From Sinorhizobium alkalisoli (GTDB lineage: Bacteria; Pseudomonadota; Alphaproteobacteria; Rhizobiales; Rhizobiaceae), in NCBI RefSeq assembly GCF_008932245.1, contig NZ_CP034909.1, positions 2,046,001 to 2,110,000 on the forward strand: a stretch of 64,000 nt of DNA. Reading direction: 5' to 3'. Numbering within the stretch: the stretch's first letter is position 1; every line of letters starts with the position of its first letter. Positions 50,577 to 60,221 of this stretch are shown here, in pieces. The position numbers and the translations under genes were made by a program. A model generated the notes under the pieces. It searched no databases. It saw only the letters and a program-made list of their open reading frames with translations, and was not told where the DNA came from.

Positions 50577-50697
50577 CGGAGCCCGCATGGCGCGGAAGAC
50601 GACGGTTCCAATCCAAACGCAGAAAGTTGTGCGGATCGGAATCCCTTCTTGAAACGTTGATGCATGACATCAACGCCGCAGCACGGTGGAGGGAAAC

Positions 50698-51042
50698 GTG
50701 GATGACGACGAGGCATGGGAACTGGAGCGCAGGCTGTGGCTCGAAGGTGCCGGCGCCTACCAATCACTGGTCGCTGACGAATGCCTGATGGCGTTCCAGC
50801 CGGTTGGCATCCTCGCCGGGTCAGAGATCGTTCGAGCTCTCGATGGCGCCTCGCGTTGGCAGGACGTGACAATGACGGAGAGACGGATTGCCCGGCCGAC
50901 CGAAGCAATCATCGTTCTCGCCTACCGCGCCCAGGGCCGGCGTGATGTCGATTCCCCATATACAGCCCATTGCACCTCCACCTATGCGCAAATCGGCGCT
51001 GAATGGCGGCTGGTACAGCATCAGCAGACACCGGCGCACTGA
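50698..51042 (+). CDS. SnoaL/DUF4440-like small protein
   Basis: A 114-residue protein with an NTF2-like pattern: ELERRLWLEGAGAYQSLVADECLMAFQPVGILAGSEIVRAL, RRIARPTEAIIVLAYRA and CTSTYAQIGAEWRLVQHQQTP. The GTG at 50698 follows GGTGGAGGGA; the same frame opens at 50686. Its ends and the next gene suggest a pair of NTF2-fold proteins. Function unknown. Confidence 0.72.
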   Translation: MDDDEAWELERRLWLEGAGAYQSLVADECLMAFQPVGILAGSEIVRALDGASRWQDVTMTERRIARPTEAIIVLAYRAQGRRDVDSPYTAHCTSTYAQIGAEWRLVQHQQTPAH

Positions 51043-51066
51043 ACGCGCATCACAGGGAGGCCGCAA

Positions 51067-51498
51067 ATGGAGGAAGTTCTACGCGAATTTTTCAAGCGCT
51101 ACGAAGGCATGGCCAACAAGGTACTTGCCGGGGAGATCGACGTCGGCGACACGACCTTCGTATTCGCATCGGATTTCATCGCGGCCTCGCCGGCCGGCGT
51201 GATGGCGGGAAGGAACGACGAGAGTCTGAATACCTCGATGGAAAAGGGCTATGCCCACTACCGCGCGATCGGGACCAGGGAACTCAAGATTCGCGGGCTC
51301 AAGATCACGCCGATCGACGCACTGCACTTCCTCGTCCGTGTCGATTGGCGCTCTGTCTATGCGGTGAAGGACAGGCCCGATGTCACCATCGATTTCGAGG
51401 TCCACTACCTAGTTCAGGTCCGAAATGAGGAGCCAAGGATCTTTGGCTGGATAAGCGGCGACGAGGAGGCCGCGCTGAAGAAGCATGGCATAGGTTGA
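51067..51498 (+). CDS. NTF2-like/SnoaL-fold protein
   Basis: A 143-residue protein: VLREFFKRYEGMANKVLAGEIDVGDTTFVFASDFIAASPAGVMAGRND and FLVRVDWRSVYAVKDRPDVTIDFEVHYLVQVRNEEPRIFGWISGDEEAALKKHGI. The fold is that of nuclear-transport-factor-2-like proteins. GGGAGG precedes the ATG by 8 bases. It follows the previous NTF2-like gene by 24 bases. The function is unknown. Confidence 0.75.
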   Translation: MEEVLREFFKRYEGMANKVLAGEIDVGDTTFVFASDFIAASPAGVMAGRNDESLNTSMEKGYAHYRAIGTRELKIRGLKITPIDALHFLVRVDWRSVYAVKDRPDVTIDFEVHYLVQVRNEEPRIFGWISGDEEAALKKHGIG

Positions 51499-51540
51499 CA
51501 TGCTTGAAGCGGTGCCGGTTACGACGGAAAGCCTCACGTA

Positions 51541-52446
51541 TTACAGCGCATCCGCGTTCTCGACCCGTTGCCAGCTGTCGTCGAGCTGGTTGCGGAACCA
51601 GGTCATCTGGCGCTTGGCATACTGCCGTGTCACCGCCGCCCCGGTCTCCATCACCTGCGCCTCGCCCATCTCGCCCTTGAGCATCGCAGCAATCTGCTGG
51701 ACGCCGATCGCCTTCATGACCGGCATGTCCGACGATAGCCCAAGCGCGAGCAGGGCCCGCACCTCGTCGACCGCGCCGCTTGCGAGCATCGTCACGAAGC
51801 GCCGGTCGATGCGGCTGTGCAATAGCGCGCGATCCGGAAGCACGACGATCTTCAGCGCTCGGCCGGGATCGACGATCACCGGACCACGGCCCTGTTGATA
51901 ATGACGAATGGAATTGCCCGTCGCCTCGATCACCTCGAGCGCCCGGACGATGCGCTGTCCGTCCTCCGGCCGCAACTGGGCGGCGGTCTGCGGATCTCGC
52001 GCCGCAAGCTCGGCATGGAGCATCCCCCCACCCTCCGCCTTCAGCCGACCTCGCAGCCTTGTGCGGATTTCCGCCGGAACTTCCGGGATATCCGAGAGGC
52101 CTCCCGTCAGCGCCTTGAAATAGAGGCCCGTTCCGCCGACGAAGACGGGCAGCCGCCGTTCTTCGCGCAAACGCGCAACCAGCGCTTCCGCCTCGCGCAA
52201 CCAGGCGCCGGTCGAATAGGGCTGCCCCGCCGGCACATGGCCATAGAGCAAATGCTCGATACCGCCCATCTCCGACTCGTCGGGACGCGCGGTCAGGATC
52301 TTCAGCGTGTCGTAGACCTGCATGCTGTCGGCGTTGACAACGACGCCGCCGTGCCGCCGGGCCAGCTTCACGGCAAGTGCGGACTTGCCGCTGGCGGTCG
52401 GCCCGGTTATCAGGATCGCGTCCATATCTTGCTCAAGGTTCTCCAT
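51541..52446 (-). CDS. miaA: tRNA dimethylallyltransferase
   Basis: A 301-residue enzyme that prenylates A37 of tRNAs reading U-starting codons. P-loop GPTASGKS (15-22), the substrate-binding NADSMQVYDTLKILTARPDESE, VFVGGTGLYFKALTGGL and AQVMETGAAVTRQYAKRQMTWFRNQ are diagnostic. ATG at 52446 gives MENLEQDMDAILITG; 52425 is possible. If 52446 is used, its start codon touches serB's, so the two promoters must lie inside the opposite genes. Confidence 0.95.
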   Translation of the reverse strand: MENLEQDMDAILITGPTASGKSALAVKLARRHGGVVVNADSMQVYDTLKILTARPDESEMGGIEHLLYGHVPAGQPYSTGAWLREAEALVARLREERRLPVFVGGTGLYFKALTGGLSDIPEVPAEIRTRLRGRLKAEGGGMLHAELAARDPQTAAQLRPEDGQRIVRALEVIEATGNSIRHYQQGRGPVIVDPGRALKIVVLPDRALLHSRIDRRFVTMLASGAVDEVRALLALGLSSDMPVMKAIGVQQIAAMLKGEMGEAQVMETGAAVTRQYAKRQMTWFRNQLDDSWQRVENADAL

Positions 52447-52447
52447 C

Positions 52448-53335
52448 ATGGCTCTCGTTGCCACGCTTGTCGCCAATCCGTCAAATCCCGTCCTGACGTC
52501 CGCATTGGCCGAGGCCGCGGCAGAGGCCGTCAAGGCGTCCGGCCTCTACTGGCTCGCCGACGGAATTGCCTGCGACATCGCGCTCATGGATGGCAGCGAT
52601 GCGGAGGCGGCCGAGGCGCAGTTGCGCGCCGTGCTCGGCGATGCGAGCGTCGACGTCGCGGTGCAGGATGCCGAAAGCCGGCGCAAGAGATTTCTCATCG
52701 CCGACATGGATTCGACCATAATCGGCCAGGAATGTATCGACGAACTCGCAGCGGAAGTGGGCCTGAAGGAAAAGGTCGCCGCCATTACCGCACGCGCAAT
52801 GAATGGCGAGATCGCCTTCGAACCGGCGCTGATCGAGCGCGTGGCGCTGCTCAAGGGCCTCCCCGCAGCGGTCATCGGCGAGGTAATCGCCAAGCGCATC
52901 ACGCTGACGCCCGGCGGGCGGGAACTGATCGCCACGATGCGGGCGAAGGGACATTACACGGCACTTGTTTCCGGCGGCTTCACCGTTTTCACCGGCCCGA
53001 TCGCCGAAAGGCTCGGCTTTCACGAAAACCGCGCCAATATCCTTCTCGAAGAAAACGGAAAGCTGACCGGCGAAGTGGCCCGGCCGATCCTCGGCAGGCA
53101 GGCGAAAGTCGATGCGCTGATCGACATCTCCGAACGGCTCGGCATCTCGACCGCGGACGCGATCGCCGTCGGCGACGGTGCCAACGATCTCGGCATGCTG
53201 CAGCTTGCCGGCAGCGGCGTTGCACTGCACGCCAAGCCCGTCGTCGCCGAACAGGCGCAGATCCGCATCGACCACGGCGACCTTACCGCTCTCCTTTATC
53301 TCCAGGGCTACCGCAAAACGGATTTCGTCACGTGA
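52448..53335 (+). CDS. serB: phosphoserine phosphatase
   Basis: A 295-residue HAD phosphatase making serine. The catalytic motif is IADMDSTIIGQE with nucleophile D86 and acid D88; STV-type motif LVSGGFTVFTGPIAERLGF and the metal aspartates in VGDGANDLGML follow. The first 75 residues are an ACT-like regulatory domain. The ATG overlaps the divergent miaA start region. Confidence 0.96.
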   Translation: MALVATLVANPSNPVLTSALAEAAAEAVKASGLYWLADGIACDIALMDGSDAEAAEAQLRAVLGDASVDVAVQDAESRRKRFLIADMDSTIIGQECIDELAAEVGLKEKVAAITARAMNGEIAFEPALIERVALLKGLPAAVIGEVIAKRITLTPGGRELIATMRAKGHYTALVSGGFTVFTGPIAERLGFHENRANILLEENGKLTGEVARPILGRQAKVDALIDISERLGISTADAIAVGDGANDLGMLQLAGSGVALHAKPVVAEQAQIRIDHGDLTALLYLQGYRKTDFVT

Positions 53336-53456
53336 TCCTCTACGCGATCACGGCCGACGATTGGGCGCGCCAACCCGGGTGGAAGGATTAGCACTCTCCA
53401 GCGCCGCCTGTGATCAAAGCGCAGCGCGCCGTGCGTGACAGAGAGGCAAGCGAGCC

Positions 53457-54956
53457 CTACTCCATGCGCACCGTGACGAAGCGCAATTCGCCGGACTTGT
53501 TGGCGATCATCAGCAACGCATTGCGCCGGCCGTCCGCTTTCAGAGCCTCGACGCGAGCCGTCACGTCTTCCGGCGTTGCCATTGCCTCCTGGCCGACTTC
53601 GACGATCACGTCCCCGGGCTCGAGACGGCGCTCGGCCGCGGGGGAGTTCGGCCTGACCTCGGTCACGACCACGCCCTCTATGGTCTCGGCGATGCCGAAC
53701 GCCTTGCGGCGGTCTTCGTCGAGCACCGCGAGCTTCATGCCAAGCACCGCGTCGCTTGCAGGCAACGGTGCAGCCTGCGGGTCTTGAGGCTCCGTCCCTT
53801 GGCCCTCCGGCACCGTCACCGCCTTTGCCAGTTGCTCTCCATCTTCAAGCCTTCCGAGCGTGATGCGAACCGTCTGCTCCTTGCCCTCGCGAATGATCAC
53901 CACATCGACCGCCTTGCCCACGGCGCTTTCGCCGACCGCGCGGATGAGATCTCGGGTTTCGGCGATATCCGCCCCGTCGAAGCGGGTGATGATGTCGCCG
54001 GCCTTGATTTCGCCATGGGCGATCGGGCCGCCTTCGATGATCCCGGAGACGAGCGCACCGTGCGGTCTTTCCATCTTCAGGCTTTCAGCGATGTCGTCAC
54101 TCACCGGCTGAATGCGCACGCCAAGCCAGCCGCGCCGCGTCTCACCGAATTCCTTAAGCTGGTTGACGACATTGACCGCCAGTTCCGCCGGCACGGCAAA
54201 GCCGATACCCACCGACATGCCGGTCTGTGACAGGATCGCCGTATTGATGCCGATCACTTCGCCCTGCATGTTGAACAGCGGCCCGCCGGAATTACCGCGG
54301 TTTATCGCCGCATCGGTCTGGATGAAGTTGTCGTAAGGACCGGCATTGATGTTGCGGCCGCGGGCGGAAACCACGCCGACGGAGACGGAAACGCCGAGGC
54401 CGAACGGATTGCCCACGACCATCACCCAATCGCCAATTCTGATCTTGCGCGAATCGCCGAATGTGACGGCCTTGAGCGGCGTTTTGGGTTCGACCTTGAG
54501 CAGGGCGAGATCGGTCTTGGTATCCATGCCGACCAGCTTCGCCTTCAAGCTCGTGCCGTCGGAGAGATTGATCTCGATGTCGTCCGCGTCCTGGACGACG
54601 TGATTGTTGGTGACGATATAGCCTGCGGGATCGACGATGAATCCGGAGCCGAGGGAGTTGACCGTGCGCGGACGGGCACCGCCGCGCTGACCCTTGAAGA
54701 ATTCATCGAAGAACTCCTGATGCGGCGAGCCCTCCGGCACCTGCGGCATCGGGGCATTGTCCTCGCTGGATTTCACGTTCTGCGAGATCGATATGTTGAC
54801 GACGGCATCGAGGACCCCCTCCGCGAGATCAGCGACCGAGGGCGGCCCGATCGGCGGCCGCGGCATAGCCGTCTCGGCAAAGGCGCCGTTGGAAAGGATC
54901 AGTGCCGTCGCGGCCGCCAGCACCACGCTGCGGAAATATTCGGGTCGTTTGGACAA
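53457..54956 (-). CDS. degP: Do-type periplasmic serine protease (DegP/HtrA)
   Basis: A 499-residue protease/chaperone with a signal peptide (VVLAAATALILSNGAFAETA) and trypsin-like triad H119 (TNNHVV), D149 (TDLALLK) and S223 (GNSGGP). Two PDZ domains follow (around 285-370, starting GWLGVRIQPVSDDIA, and 395-490 with VVTEVRPNSPAAERRLEPGDVI). It degrades or refolds misfolded envelope proteins. In Sinorhizobium it lies near serB and hflCK as here. Confidence 0.95.
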   Translation of the reverse strand: MSKRPEYFRSVVLAAATALILSNGAFAETAMPRPPIGPPSVADLAEGVLDAVVNISISQNVKSSEDNAPMPQVPEGSPHQEFFDEFFKGQRGGARPRTVNSLGSGFIVDPAGYIVTNNHVVQDADDIEINLSDGTSLKAKLVGMDTKTDLALLKVEPKTPLKAVTFGDSRKIRIGDWVMVVGNPFGLGVSVSVGVVSARGRNINAGPYDNFIQTDAAINRGNSGGPLFNMQGEVIGINTAILSQTGMSVGIGFAVPAELAVNVVNQLKEFGETRRGWLGVRIQPVSDDIAESLKMERPHGALVSGIIEGGPIAHGEIKAGDIITRFDGADIAETRDLIRAVGESAVGKAVDVVIIREGKEQTVRITLGRLEDGEQLAKAVTVPEGQGTEPQDPQAAPLPASDAVLGMKLAVLDEDRRKAFGIAETIEGVVVTEVRPNSPAAERRLEPGDVIVEVGQEAMATPEDVTARVEALKADGRRNALLMIANKSGELRFVTVRME

Positions 54957-55049
54957 GTCGCTAGGCTCCCATCATTGCTTTTTGCGTCGCGTCGATCTGG
55001 ACCCCTGCCCGGTCCTCGCATGTCGACTGCCACAGGCTAATTATACCGC

Positions 55050-55150
55050 CTTCTGCATGTCTCCTTAAATCGAATTCGACATAAGGACGAAGCCATGCTG
55101 CGGGCGAACCGCTGCAGCGACCTTGCGCGTCCGTGTAGGCCGCACGGCGT
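55050..55150. repeat. RIME-like repeat upstream of degP
   Basis: CTGCATGTCTCCTTAAATCG, then AAGGACGAAGCCATG and GCTGCAGCGACCTTGCGCGTC match the blocks of the copy at 15640-15745, with substitutions that weaken the last hairpin. It lies in the degP promoter region. Confidence 0.65.
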
Positions 55151-55267
55151 TGCAGGCGATGCGTAGCAGGCCCGCACGACAAATTCTTCGTCTGAACATA
55201 CGGCGGAATTCCGGACCGTCCAGACACGATTTCCTGATCCGGCGCGCTAGCCCAGGGCCAGACTCCG

Positions 55268-55654
55268 TCAGGTGGTGATTTCGTGCCCGTACTCCTTCAG
55301 CGCCTGCAGCGCCTTTTCGAGATCGGATCCCGCAACGAAGACGTAATCGGTGCTGAAGGTCGAATTGGCAAAGACTCCGACCCCTGCGGACGTAAGCGGA
55401 TCGAGAACGGCCGCCAGCACGCCCGGCACATCGAAGCTGAAATGCTGCTCGACGCGGAAACAGCGCCAGCCGAGCGAACTCTGAACGCTCGACGGAACGC
55501 GGGCGGCTCGACAGACGAGCGTCATCTCTTCGCGGGAACTTGAAACGGTCCAGAACCCCGGCCCGGGCAGCCACTCCGGAATAGCAGACCCGATGGTGAA
55601 ACGGGTAATGGCATATTCGGCGTCGACCAACCGGATCAGCAGTTTATGTGGCAT
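55268..55654 (-). CDS. ACT-domain protein
   Basis: A 128-residue protein of the ACT_7/CASTOR-like type: EYAITRFTIGSAIPEWLPGPGFWTVSSSREEMTLVCRAARVP and HFSFDVPGVLAAVLDPLTSAGVGVFANSTFSTDYVFVAGSDLEKALQAL, two ACT-like halves. Such small proteins bind amino acids and may regulate an unknown partner. It lies 6 bases before a DUF2065 gene. Confidence 0.83.
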   Translation of the reverse strand: MPHKLLIRLVDAEYAITRFTIGSAIPEWLPGPGFWTVSSSREEMTLVCRAARVPSSVQSSLGWRCFRVEQHFSFDVPGVLAAVLDPLTSAGVGVFANSTFSTDYVFVAGSDLEKALQALKEYGHEITT

Positions 55655-55660
55655 TTCGCA

Positions 55661-55846
55661 TTATCCTCGAACCAACCAGACAAGTCCGACGCCCATGGCC
55701 ACCGAAGCGACTCCGGCCAATCGGAGCTGATACTGCGGGACATACGGCAAACGCTTCGCCATTTCCACAAGAACCAAAGGGGCCAGTGCGTACACCAGCC
55801 CCTCGATGATCAGGAAAAATGCCAATCCGGTCAGAAAATCGGACAT
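55661..55846 (-). CDS. DUF2065 membrane protein of hfl operon
   Basis: A 61-residue protein with two hydrophobic segments (FLTGLAFFLIIEGLVYALAPLVLVEM and LRLAGVASVAMGVGLVWLVRG), typical of DUF2065. It follows hflC by 7 bases, and this linkage is conserved in alphaproteobacteria. The function is unknown; participation in the HflKC complex is possible. Confidence 0.85.
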   Translation of the reverse strand: MSDFLTGLAFFLIIEGLVYALAPLVLVEMAKRLPYVPQYQLRLAGVASVAMGVGLVWLVRG

Positions 55847-55853
55847 CGCCCGC

Positions 55854-56801
55854 TCAGTCAGCCGCCTCCGGGGCAGCCGATACTGCCGGTGCCGCCGGGG
55901 GCCTAGCCTCCGTCTGTTCTTGCGCAGTCGCGCTATTGAAGTAGCGGAAGAATTCCGACTGCGGCGACAGCAGCAAGGTCGTATCCGGACTGCCGATCGC
56001 CTGCGAATAGGCCGCCATCGAGCGGTAGAACTCAAAGAAGCCCGGGTCGCGCTGGAAGGCATCGGCAAAGATTTTCGTGCGCTCGCCCTCGCCTTCACCG
56101 CGAAGGATCTCCGAATCGCGCTGCGCTTCGGCAACGATCTCGACGACCTGCCGGTCGGCGATCGCGCGTCGGCGCTGGCCCTCTTCGTTACCGCGCGCGC
56201 GGATGAGCTCGGCCTCCGCCAGGCGCTCGGCCTTCATCCGCTCATAGGTCTGCTGGGAGACCTCCTGCGTCAGATCCGTGCGGCGGATGCGTACGTCTTC
56301 CAAGCTGAGGCCGAGCGATTCCGCATCGAGCCTGAGGTCGGCACGCACCTCGCGCATCATCGATGCGCGCTCGTCGGAGAGTGCTGCCTCGAAGCCCCTC
56401 AGACCGTAGACACGGCGCAACGATGCATCGAGACGGGTCCTCAGTCGCGCCTCGGCCGATTCCCGGTCGCCGGAAACCGTTTCGCGGAAGCGGCGAGGAT
56501 CGGCGATCTTGTAGACCACGAAGGCGTCGACCTCGTAGAACTTGCCGCCCGAGACCTGCACGCGAATGTCGTCGAGATCGAAGCGAAGCGCCTGATCCGG
56601 AACGTACTGGACGCGGTCGGCGTCCATGAAAGCGAAGGGCAGCTTGAAATAGATGCCCGGCTCAGTCTTCACGGCGCGGATCTCACCGAAGCGCACGACG
56701 ATGGCCTGCTGGCGTTCGTTGACGACGAAAACCGATGCGTAAGCGATGACCAGCACCGCGGCGAGCACGATGAGGACGATGGAACTGCGATTGTTGATCA
56801 T
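55854..56801 (-). CDS. hflC: HflC, SPFH/prohibitin-like modulator of FtsH
   Basis: A 315-residue inner-membrane protein with an N-terminal anchor (VLIVLAAVLVIAYASVFVVNERQQAIVVRFGEI) and an SPFH domain, then the coiled coil ERMKAERLAEAELIRARGNEEGQRRRAIADRQVVEIVAEAQRDSEILRGEGEGERTKI. It forms a large periplasmic cage with HflK around the FtsH protease. The ATG overlaps the hflK stop by 4 bases. Confidence 0.95.
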   Translation of the reverse strand: MINNRSSIVLIVLAAVLVIAYASVFVVNERQQAIVVRFGEIRAVKTEPGIYFKLPFAFMDADRVQYVPDQALRFDLDDIRVQVSGGKFYEVDAFVVYKIADPRRFRETVSGDRESAEARLRTRLDASLRRVYGLRGFEAALSDERASMMREVRADLRLDAESLGLSLEDVRIRRTDLTQEVSQQTYERMKAERLAEAELIRARGNEEGQRRRAIADRQVVEIVAEAQRDSEILRGEGEGERTKIFADAFQRDPGFFEFYRSMAAYSQAIGSPDTTLLLSPQSEFFRYFNSATAQEQTEARPPAAPAVSAAPEAAD

Positions 56802-57880
56802 TGCGTACCTCCCGACTGCGCGGGCCTGCCGAGTTCATTGAGCGGCAAATAGGGCAGGACGCCCTGGCTGTTCGCCTCGTCGAGGATGATCTTCCTGGAC
56901 TTGCCGAGCACGCCCTGCATCGTCTCGAGATAGAGCCGCTTGCGGGTGACCTCGGGGGCCTTGGAATATTCATCGTGTACGGAGACGAAGCGCTGCGCCT
57001 CACCTTCCGCCTCCTTGACGACGCGGTCCTTGTAGGCTGCCGCCTCTTCGCGGATTTGCGCCGCCTGGCCGCGCGCGCGACCGAGCACCTGGTTGGCGTA
57101 TTGGTTGGCTTCTTCTACGAAGCGGTCCTCGTCCTGTTCGGCGCGCTGCACCTCGTCGAAGGCATCCGCGACTTCGCGCGGCGGTGCTGCGTCCTCGATG
57201 GCGACCGTGTTCACGGAGACGCCAGCGCCGTAGCTGTCCATCGTCGCCTGGATCGTGTTGCGGACATCCGTCGCGATCGCCTGACGGTTATCGCGGAAGA
57301 TATCCTGTGCCGGTCGCCTGCCGACGACTTCGCGCATTGCGCTTTCAGCCACCTGCTGCAGCGTGTCGACGGGATTTTCCACGTTGAAGAGGTAGGCTTT
57401 CGGATCGGTGACGGAGAACAGTACGGAAAACTGGACATTGACGATGTTCTGGTCGCTGCTCAACATCAGCCCCGAACTCGACTGGCCGCCGGCGCGGCTG
57501 CCGATATTCAATTGCTGTTCCGTGACCTTGGCATATTCGACGGTCTCGAACGGCCAGAAGTGATAATGCAGGCCCGGCATCGAGATTTCGTCCTTCGGCT
57601 TGCCGAAGCGCATCTCGACGCCGCGTTCGTCCGGCTGAACGGTGTAGATGGAATTGAGCAGGACAAATCCGACGATCAACAGGCCGGCGATCACGAAGAT
57701 GCCGCCGTTGAAGCCGCCGGGCACGACATTCTTCAACTGATCCTGACCGCGCCGGATGATCTCCTCGAGATCCGGCGGCCCGCCTTTTCCGCCCCGCGGT
57801 CTGTTCCCCTGGCCCCACGGCCCTTGATTGCCGCCGCCGCCCCAAGGGCCGCCGCCGCCATTCTGATTGCTCCAGGGCAT
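56798..57880 (-). CDS. hflK: HflK, SPFH/prohibitin-like modulator of FtsH
   Basis: A 360-residue partner of HflC. The N-terminus is Gly/Asn/Trp-rich (MPWSNQNGGGGPWGGGG), then IIRRGQDQLKNVVPGG, a membrane segment at about 55-75 and the SPFH domain with QPDERGVEMRFGKP and FSVTDPKAYLF. ATG at 57880 follows GAGAGG; the TTG one codon upstream is not used. Transcribed hflK-hflC-DUF2065. Confidence 0.95.
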   Translation of the reverse strand: MPWSNQNGGGGPWGGGGNQGPWGQGNRPRGGKGGPPDLEEIIRRGQDQLKNVVPGGFNGGIFVIAGLLIVGFVLLNSIYTVQPDERGVEMRFGKPKDEISMPGLHYHFWPFETVEYAKVTEQQLNIGSRAGGQSSSGLMLSSDQNIVNVQFSVLFSVTDPKAYLFNVENPVDTLQQVAESAMREVVGRRPAQDIFRDNRQAIATDVRNTIQATMDSYGAGVSVNTVAIEDAAPPREVADAFDEVQRAEQDEDRFVEEANQYANQVLGRARGQAAQIREEAAAYKDRVVKEAEGEAQRFVSVHDEYSKAPEVTRKRLYLETMQGVLGKSRKIILDEANSQGVLPYLPLNELGRPAQSGGTQ

Positions 57881-58075
57881 CAAAACCTCTCTTGAACGAA
57901 GACTTCTCAGATCGACCTCGCCGCCTCATGCGGCCGGTCAAAGATGTGACCCCGTTATAGGTATCGGATGCATTGCTTTCAACGCGATACGACCGAGTTC
58001 ACCGTAAATGCGTTAAAATAAATGTCGCACCTGCGCAGGAGACGTGCCACGAGCGGAATCGGGCGCGCGCACCGG

Positions 58076-58627
58076 TCACCTCGCGGCAGCTCCGCCCTCC
58101 CTCTCGCGTCGCCGCCAGGTGACGAAATGCATCGCATGGCTGTCCTTCTCGCCGCGCGGAAGGTCTTCCTCGAATACTTTTTCAAAGATGGCGGCATCAA
58201 TCGCCGGAAAGACCGTGTCCCCCTCCACTTCGGCCTGGACCTCGGTCACATGCAGCACATCGGCAATGCCGATCGACTGGCGGTAGACTTCGCCGCCGCC
58301 GATGATGCAAATCTCGTCGACACCCAGGGTCGCCGCATGGTCCCGCGCCCTGTCGAGCGCCGCCTCCAGCGAGGACGCGAGCTCGGCGCCTTGCGCCGCA
58401 AAATTGGGATCGCGGCTTATGACTATATTGGGACGCCCGGGCAAGGCGCGCCCGAGAGAGGCCCAGGTCTTGCGGCCCATCACCACGGGCTTGCCCATCG
58501 TCAGCGCCTTAAAGCGCTTGAGATCGGTCGAAAGCCGCCATGGCAGGTCCCCTTCGCGGCCGATGACACCATCCGCCGCGATCGCGACGACGATGACGAT
58601 TTTCGGTTCGCTCTTGCCTTCAGTCAT
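58076..58627 (-). CDS. folA: dihydrofolate reductase
   Basis: A 183-residue enzyme reducing dihydrofolate. VAIAADGVIGREGDLPWRLSTDLKRFKALTMGKPVVMGRKTW is the DHFR core, with the conserved acidic residue D near residue 32 as proton donor, and ICIIGGGEVYRQSIGIADVLHVTEV closes the NADPH site. ATG at 58627 overlaps the upstream GST stop (ATGA-type). With thyA it forms the thymidylate cycle. Confidence 0.95.
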   Translation of the reverse strand: MTEGKSEPKIVIVVAIAADGVIGREGDLPWRLSTDLKRFKALTMGKPVVMGRKTWASLGRALPGRPNIVISRDPNFAAQGAELASSLEAALDRARDHAATLGVDEICIIGGGEVYRQSIGIADVLHVTEVQAEVEGDTVFPAIDAAIFEKVFEEDLPRGEKDSHAMHFVTWRRREREGGAAAR

Positions 58628-59225
58628 GGAACCCACTCGGCTTGCTGTCGATTTCGCGGGCCCGCAGAAGTGCGGGGCGGTCGGTCACCACGCGCACATA
58701 GCGGTCGATGACGTCGCTTTCCGGCAGGATCTTGCGCATCCACTGCAATGCGCTCGCGAGCAGCAGGTCGGCAGCGCTCATCCTGTCGCCGATTAGATAG
58801 GGCTGGCGGGTGAGCACGTCGATCACATGTGCGCACATTTCCGTATGGAGCCTCGCCAGCGCCGGATTATTGGCCGTCGAGCCGGAAACATGGGCGCTCG
58901 CCGCCGGCTCGATCACGCCCGCATAATAGGCAAGCCAGGACAGATAGGCGCCGCGGTCGGGATGGCCCGGCGACCGGCCAAGGCTGCAATCGGGGTGAAG
59001 ATCCGTCAGATATTGCACGACGGCGACCGACTCCCATATCAGGGTTCCGTCATGCAGGAGGGCGGGCACCTGTTTGTGCGGGTGAGGATTGTTTTCGTCC
59101 GGCCCGCCCGAGCCGTCCCACCGCCGGATATCCACATAGCGGATTTCGTACTCGGCGCCGATTTCCTCCAGGAGCCAGATGATCCGCGAGGACCGTGACA
59201 GGGGCGCGTGAATCAGTGTCAACAT
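58620..59225 (-). CDS. glutathione S-transferase-like protein
   Basis: A 201-residue GST: thioredoxin-fold N-domain (TLIHAPLSRSSRIIWLLEEIGAEYEIRYVDIRRW with the SRS serine; VPALLHDGTLIWESVAVVQYLTDLHP with the glutathione-binding ES) and a helical C-domain (LIGDRMSAADLLLASALQWM). ATG at 59225 has GGAGG at 5 bases. It lies between thyA and folA in the same operon. The substrate is unknown. Confidence 0.9.
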   Translation of the reverse strand: MLTLIHAPLSRSSRIIWLLEEIGAEYEIRYVDIRRWDGSGGPDENNPHPHKQVPALLHDGTLIWESVAVVQYLTDLHPDCSLGRSPGHPDRGAYLSWLAYYAGVIEPAASAHVSGSTANNPALARLHTEMCAHVIDVLTRQPYLIGDRMSAADLLLASALQWMRKILPESDVIDRYVRVVTDRPALLRAREIDSKPSGFHD

Positions 59226-59309
59226 CATAACCTCCGTATCCGCCGGATCGGCAGCCATCGAGAACGCCCGCCGTCGAACGAGCCGCCGACAGCGCTCGTC
59301 CGATTGCAG

Positions 59310-60104
59310 TCAGACCGCGACCGGCGCCTTGATGTGCGACTCGGCCTCGTAGCCGATCAGGCTAAAGTCCTCGAACCTGAAGGAAGACAGGTCCTTCACC
59401 GCCGGGTTTATTTCCATCCTGGGCAGCGGCTTCGGCGTGCGCGTCAGCTGCAGCCGCGCCTGGTCGAAATGATTGTGGTAGATATGCGCGTCGCCGAGCG
59501 TGTGCACGAAGTCGCCGGGCTCAAGCCCTGTCACCTGCGCCACCATCATCGTCAGCAGCGCATAGGAAGCAATGTTGAACGGCACGCCCAGGAAAATATC
59601 GCCGGAGCGCTGGTAAAGCTGACACGAAAGCTTGCCCTCCGCCACATAGAACTGGAACAGACAGTGACAGGGCGGTAGCGCCATCTCCTCGACAAGCGCA
59701 GGGTTCCAGGCCGAGACGATGTGCCGGCGTGAATTCGGGTTGGTCTTCAGCCCTTCGATCAGTCCGGCGATCTGGTCGATATGGCCGCCGTCCGGCGTCG
59801 GCCATGAGCGCCATTGATAGCCATAGACCGGCCCCAACTCACCATTTTCGTCCGCCCATTCGTCCCAGATGCTGACCCCGTTTTCCTTGAGATAGGCGAT
59901 ATTGGTGTCGCCTTTCAGGAACCAGAGAAGCTCGTGGATGATCGAGCGCAGATGCAGCTTTTTCGTCGTCAGCACCGGGAAACCTTGCGACAGGTCGAAG
60001 CGCATCTGGTGACCGAAGACCGAACGCGTGCCGGTGCCGGTCCGGTCGCCCCGGTCGCTGCCATTGCTCATCACATGATCGAGAAGCTCGAGATATTGCC
60101 GCAT
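59310..60104 (-). CDS. thyA: thymidylate synthase
   Basis: A 264-residue enzyme methylating dUMP to dTMP. Catalytic C146 is in [33 protein letters not shown] and [11 protein letters not shown] bind substrate phosphate, and [22 protein letters not shown] and [14 protein letters not shown] are also standard. Its length equals that of the family. It heads the thyA-gst-folA group. Confidence 0.97.
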   Translation of the reverse strand: MRQYLELLDHVMSNGSDRGDRTGTGTRSVFGHQMRFDLSQGFPVLTTKKLHLRSIIHELLWFLKGDTNIAYLKENGVSIWDEWADENGELGPVYGYQWRSWPTPDGGHIDQIAGLIEGLKTNPNSRRHIVSAWNPALVEEMALPPCHCLFQFYVAEGKLSCQLYQRSGDIFLGVPFNIASYALLTMMVAQVTGLEPGDFVHTLGDAHIYHNHFDQARLQLTRTPKPLPRMEINPAVKDLSSFRFEDFSLIGYEAESHIKAPVAV

Positions 60105-60221
60105 GGTCGCCCGCCGCCGATTCGTTGCCCTTCAAAATAGGGCGAAGTCCATGCGGAGCCAACGGGCAATCTGCTTTCCGGAAGCACTGATCCGTCAGGT
60201 CAGGGGCCCTGCCCGCCTCCA

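Noticed and set aside
56801-57895. 364-codon plus-strand frame opposite hflK
   Set aside because: It is an antisense shadow without domains.
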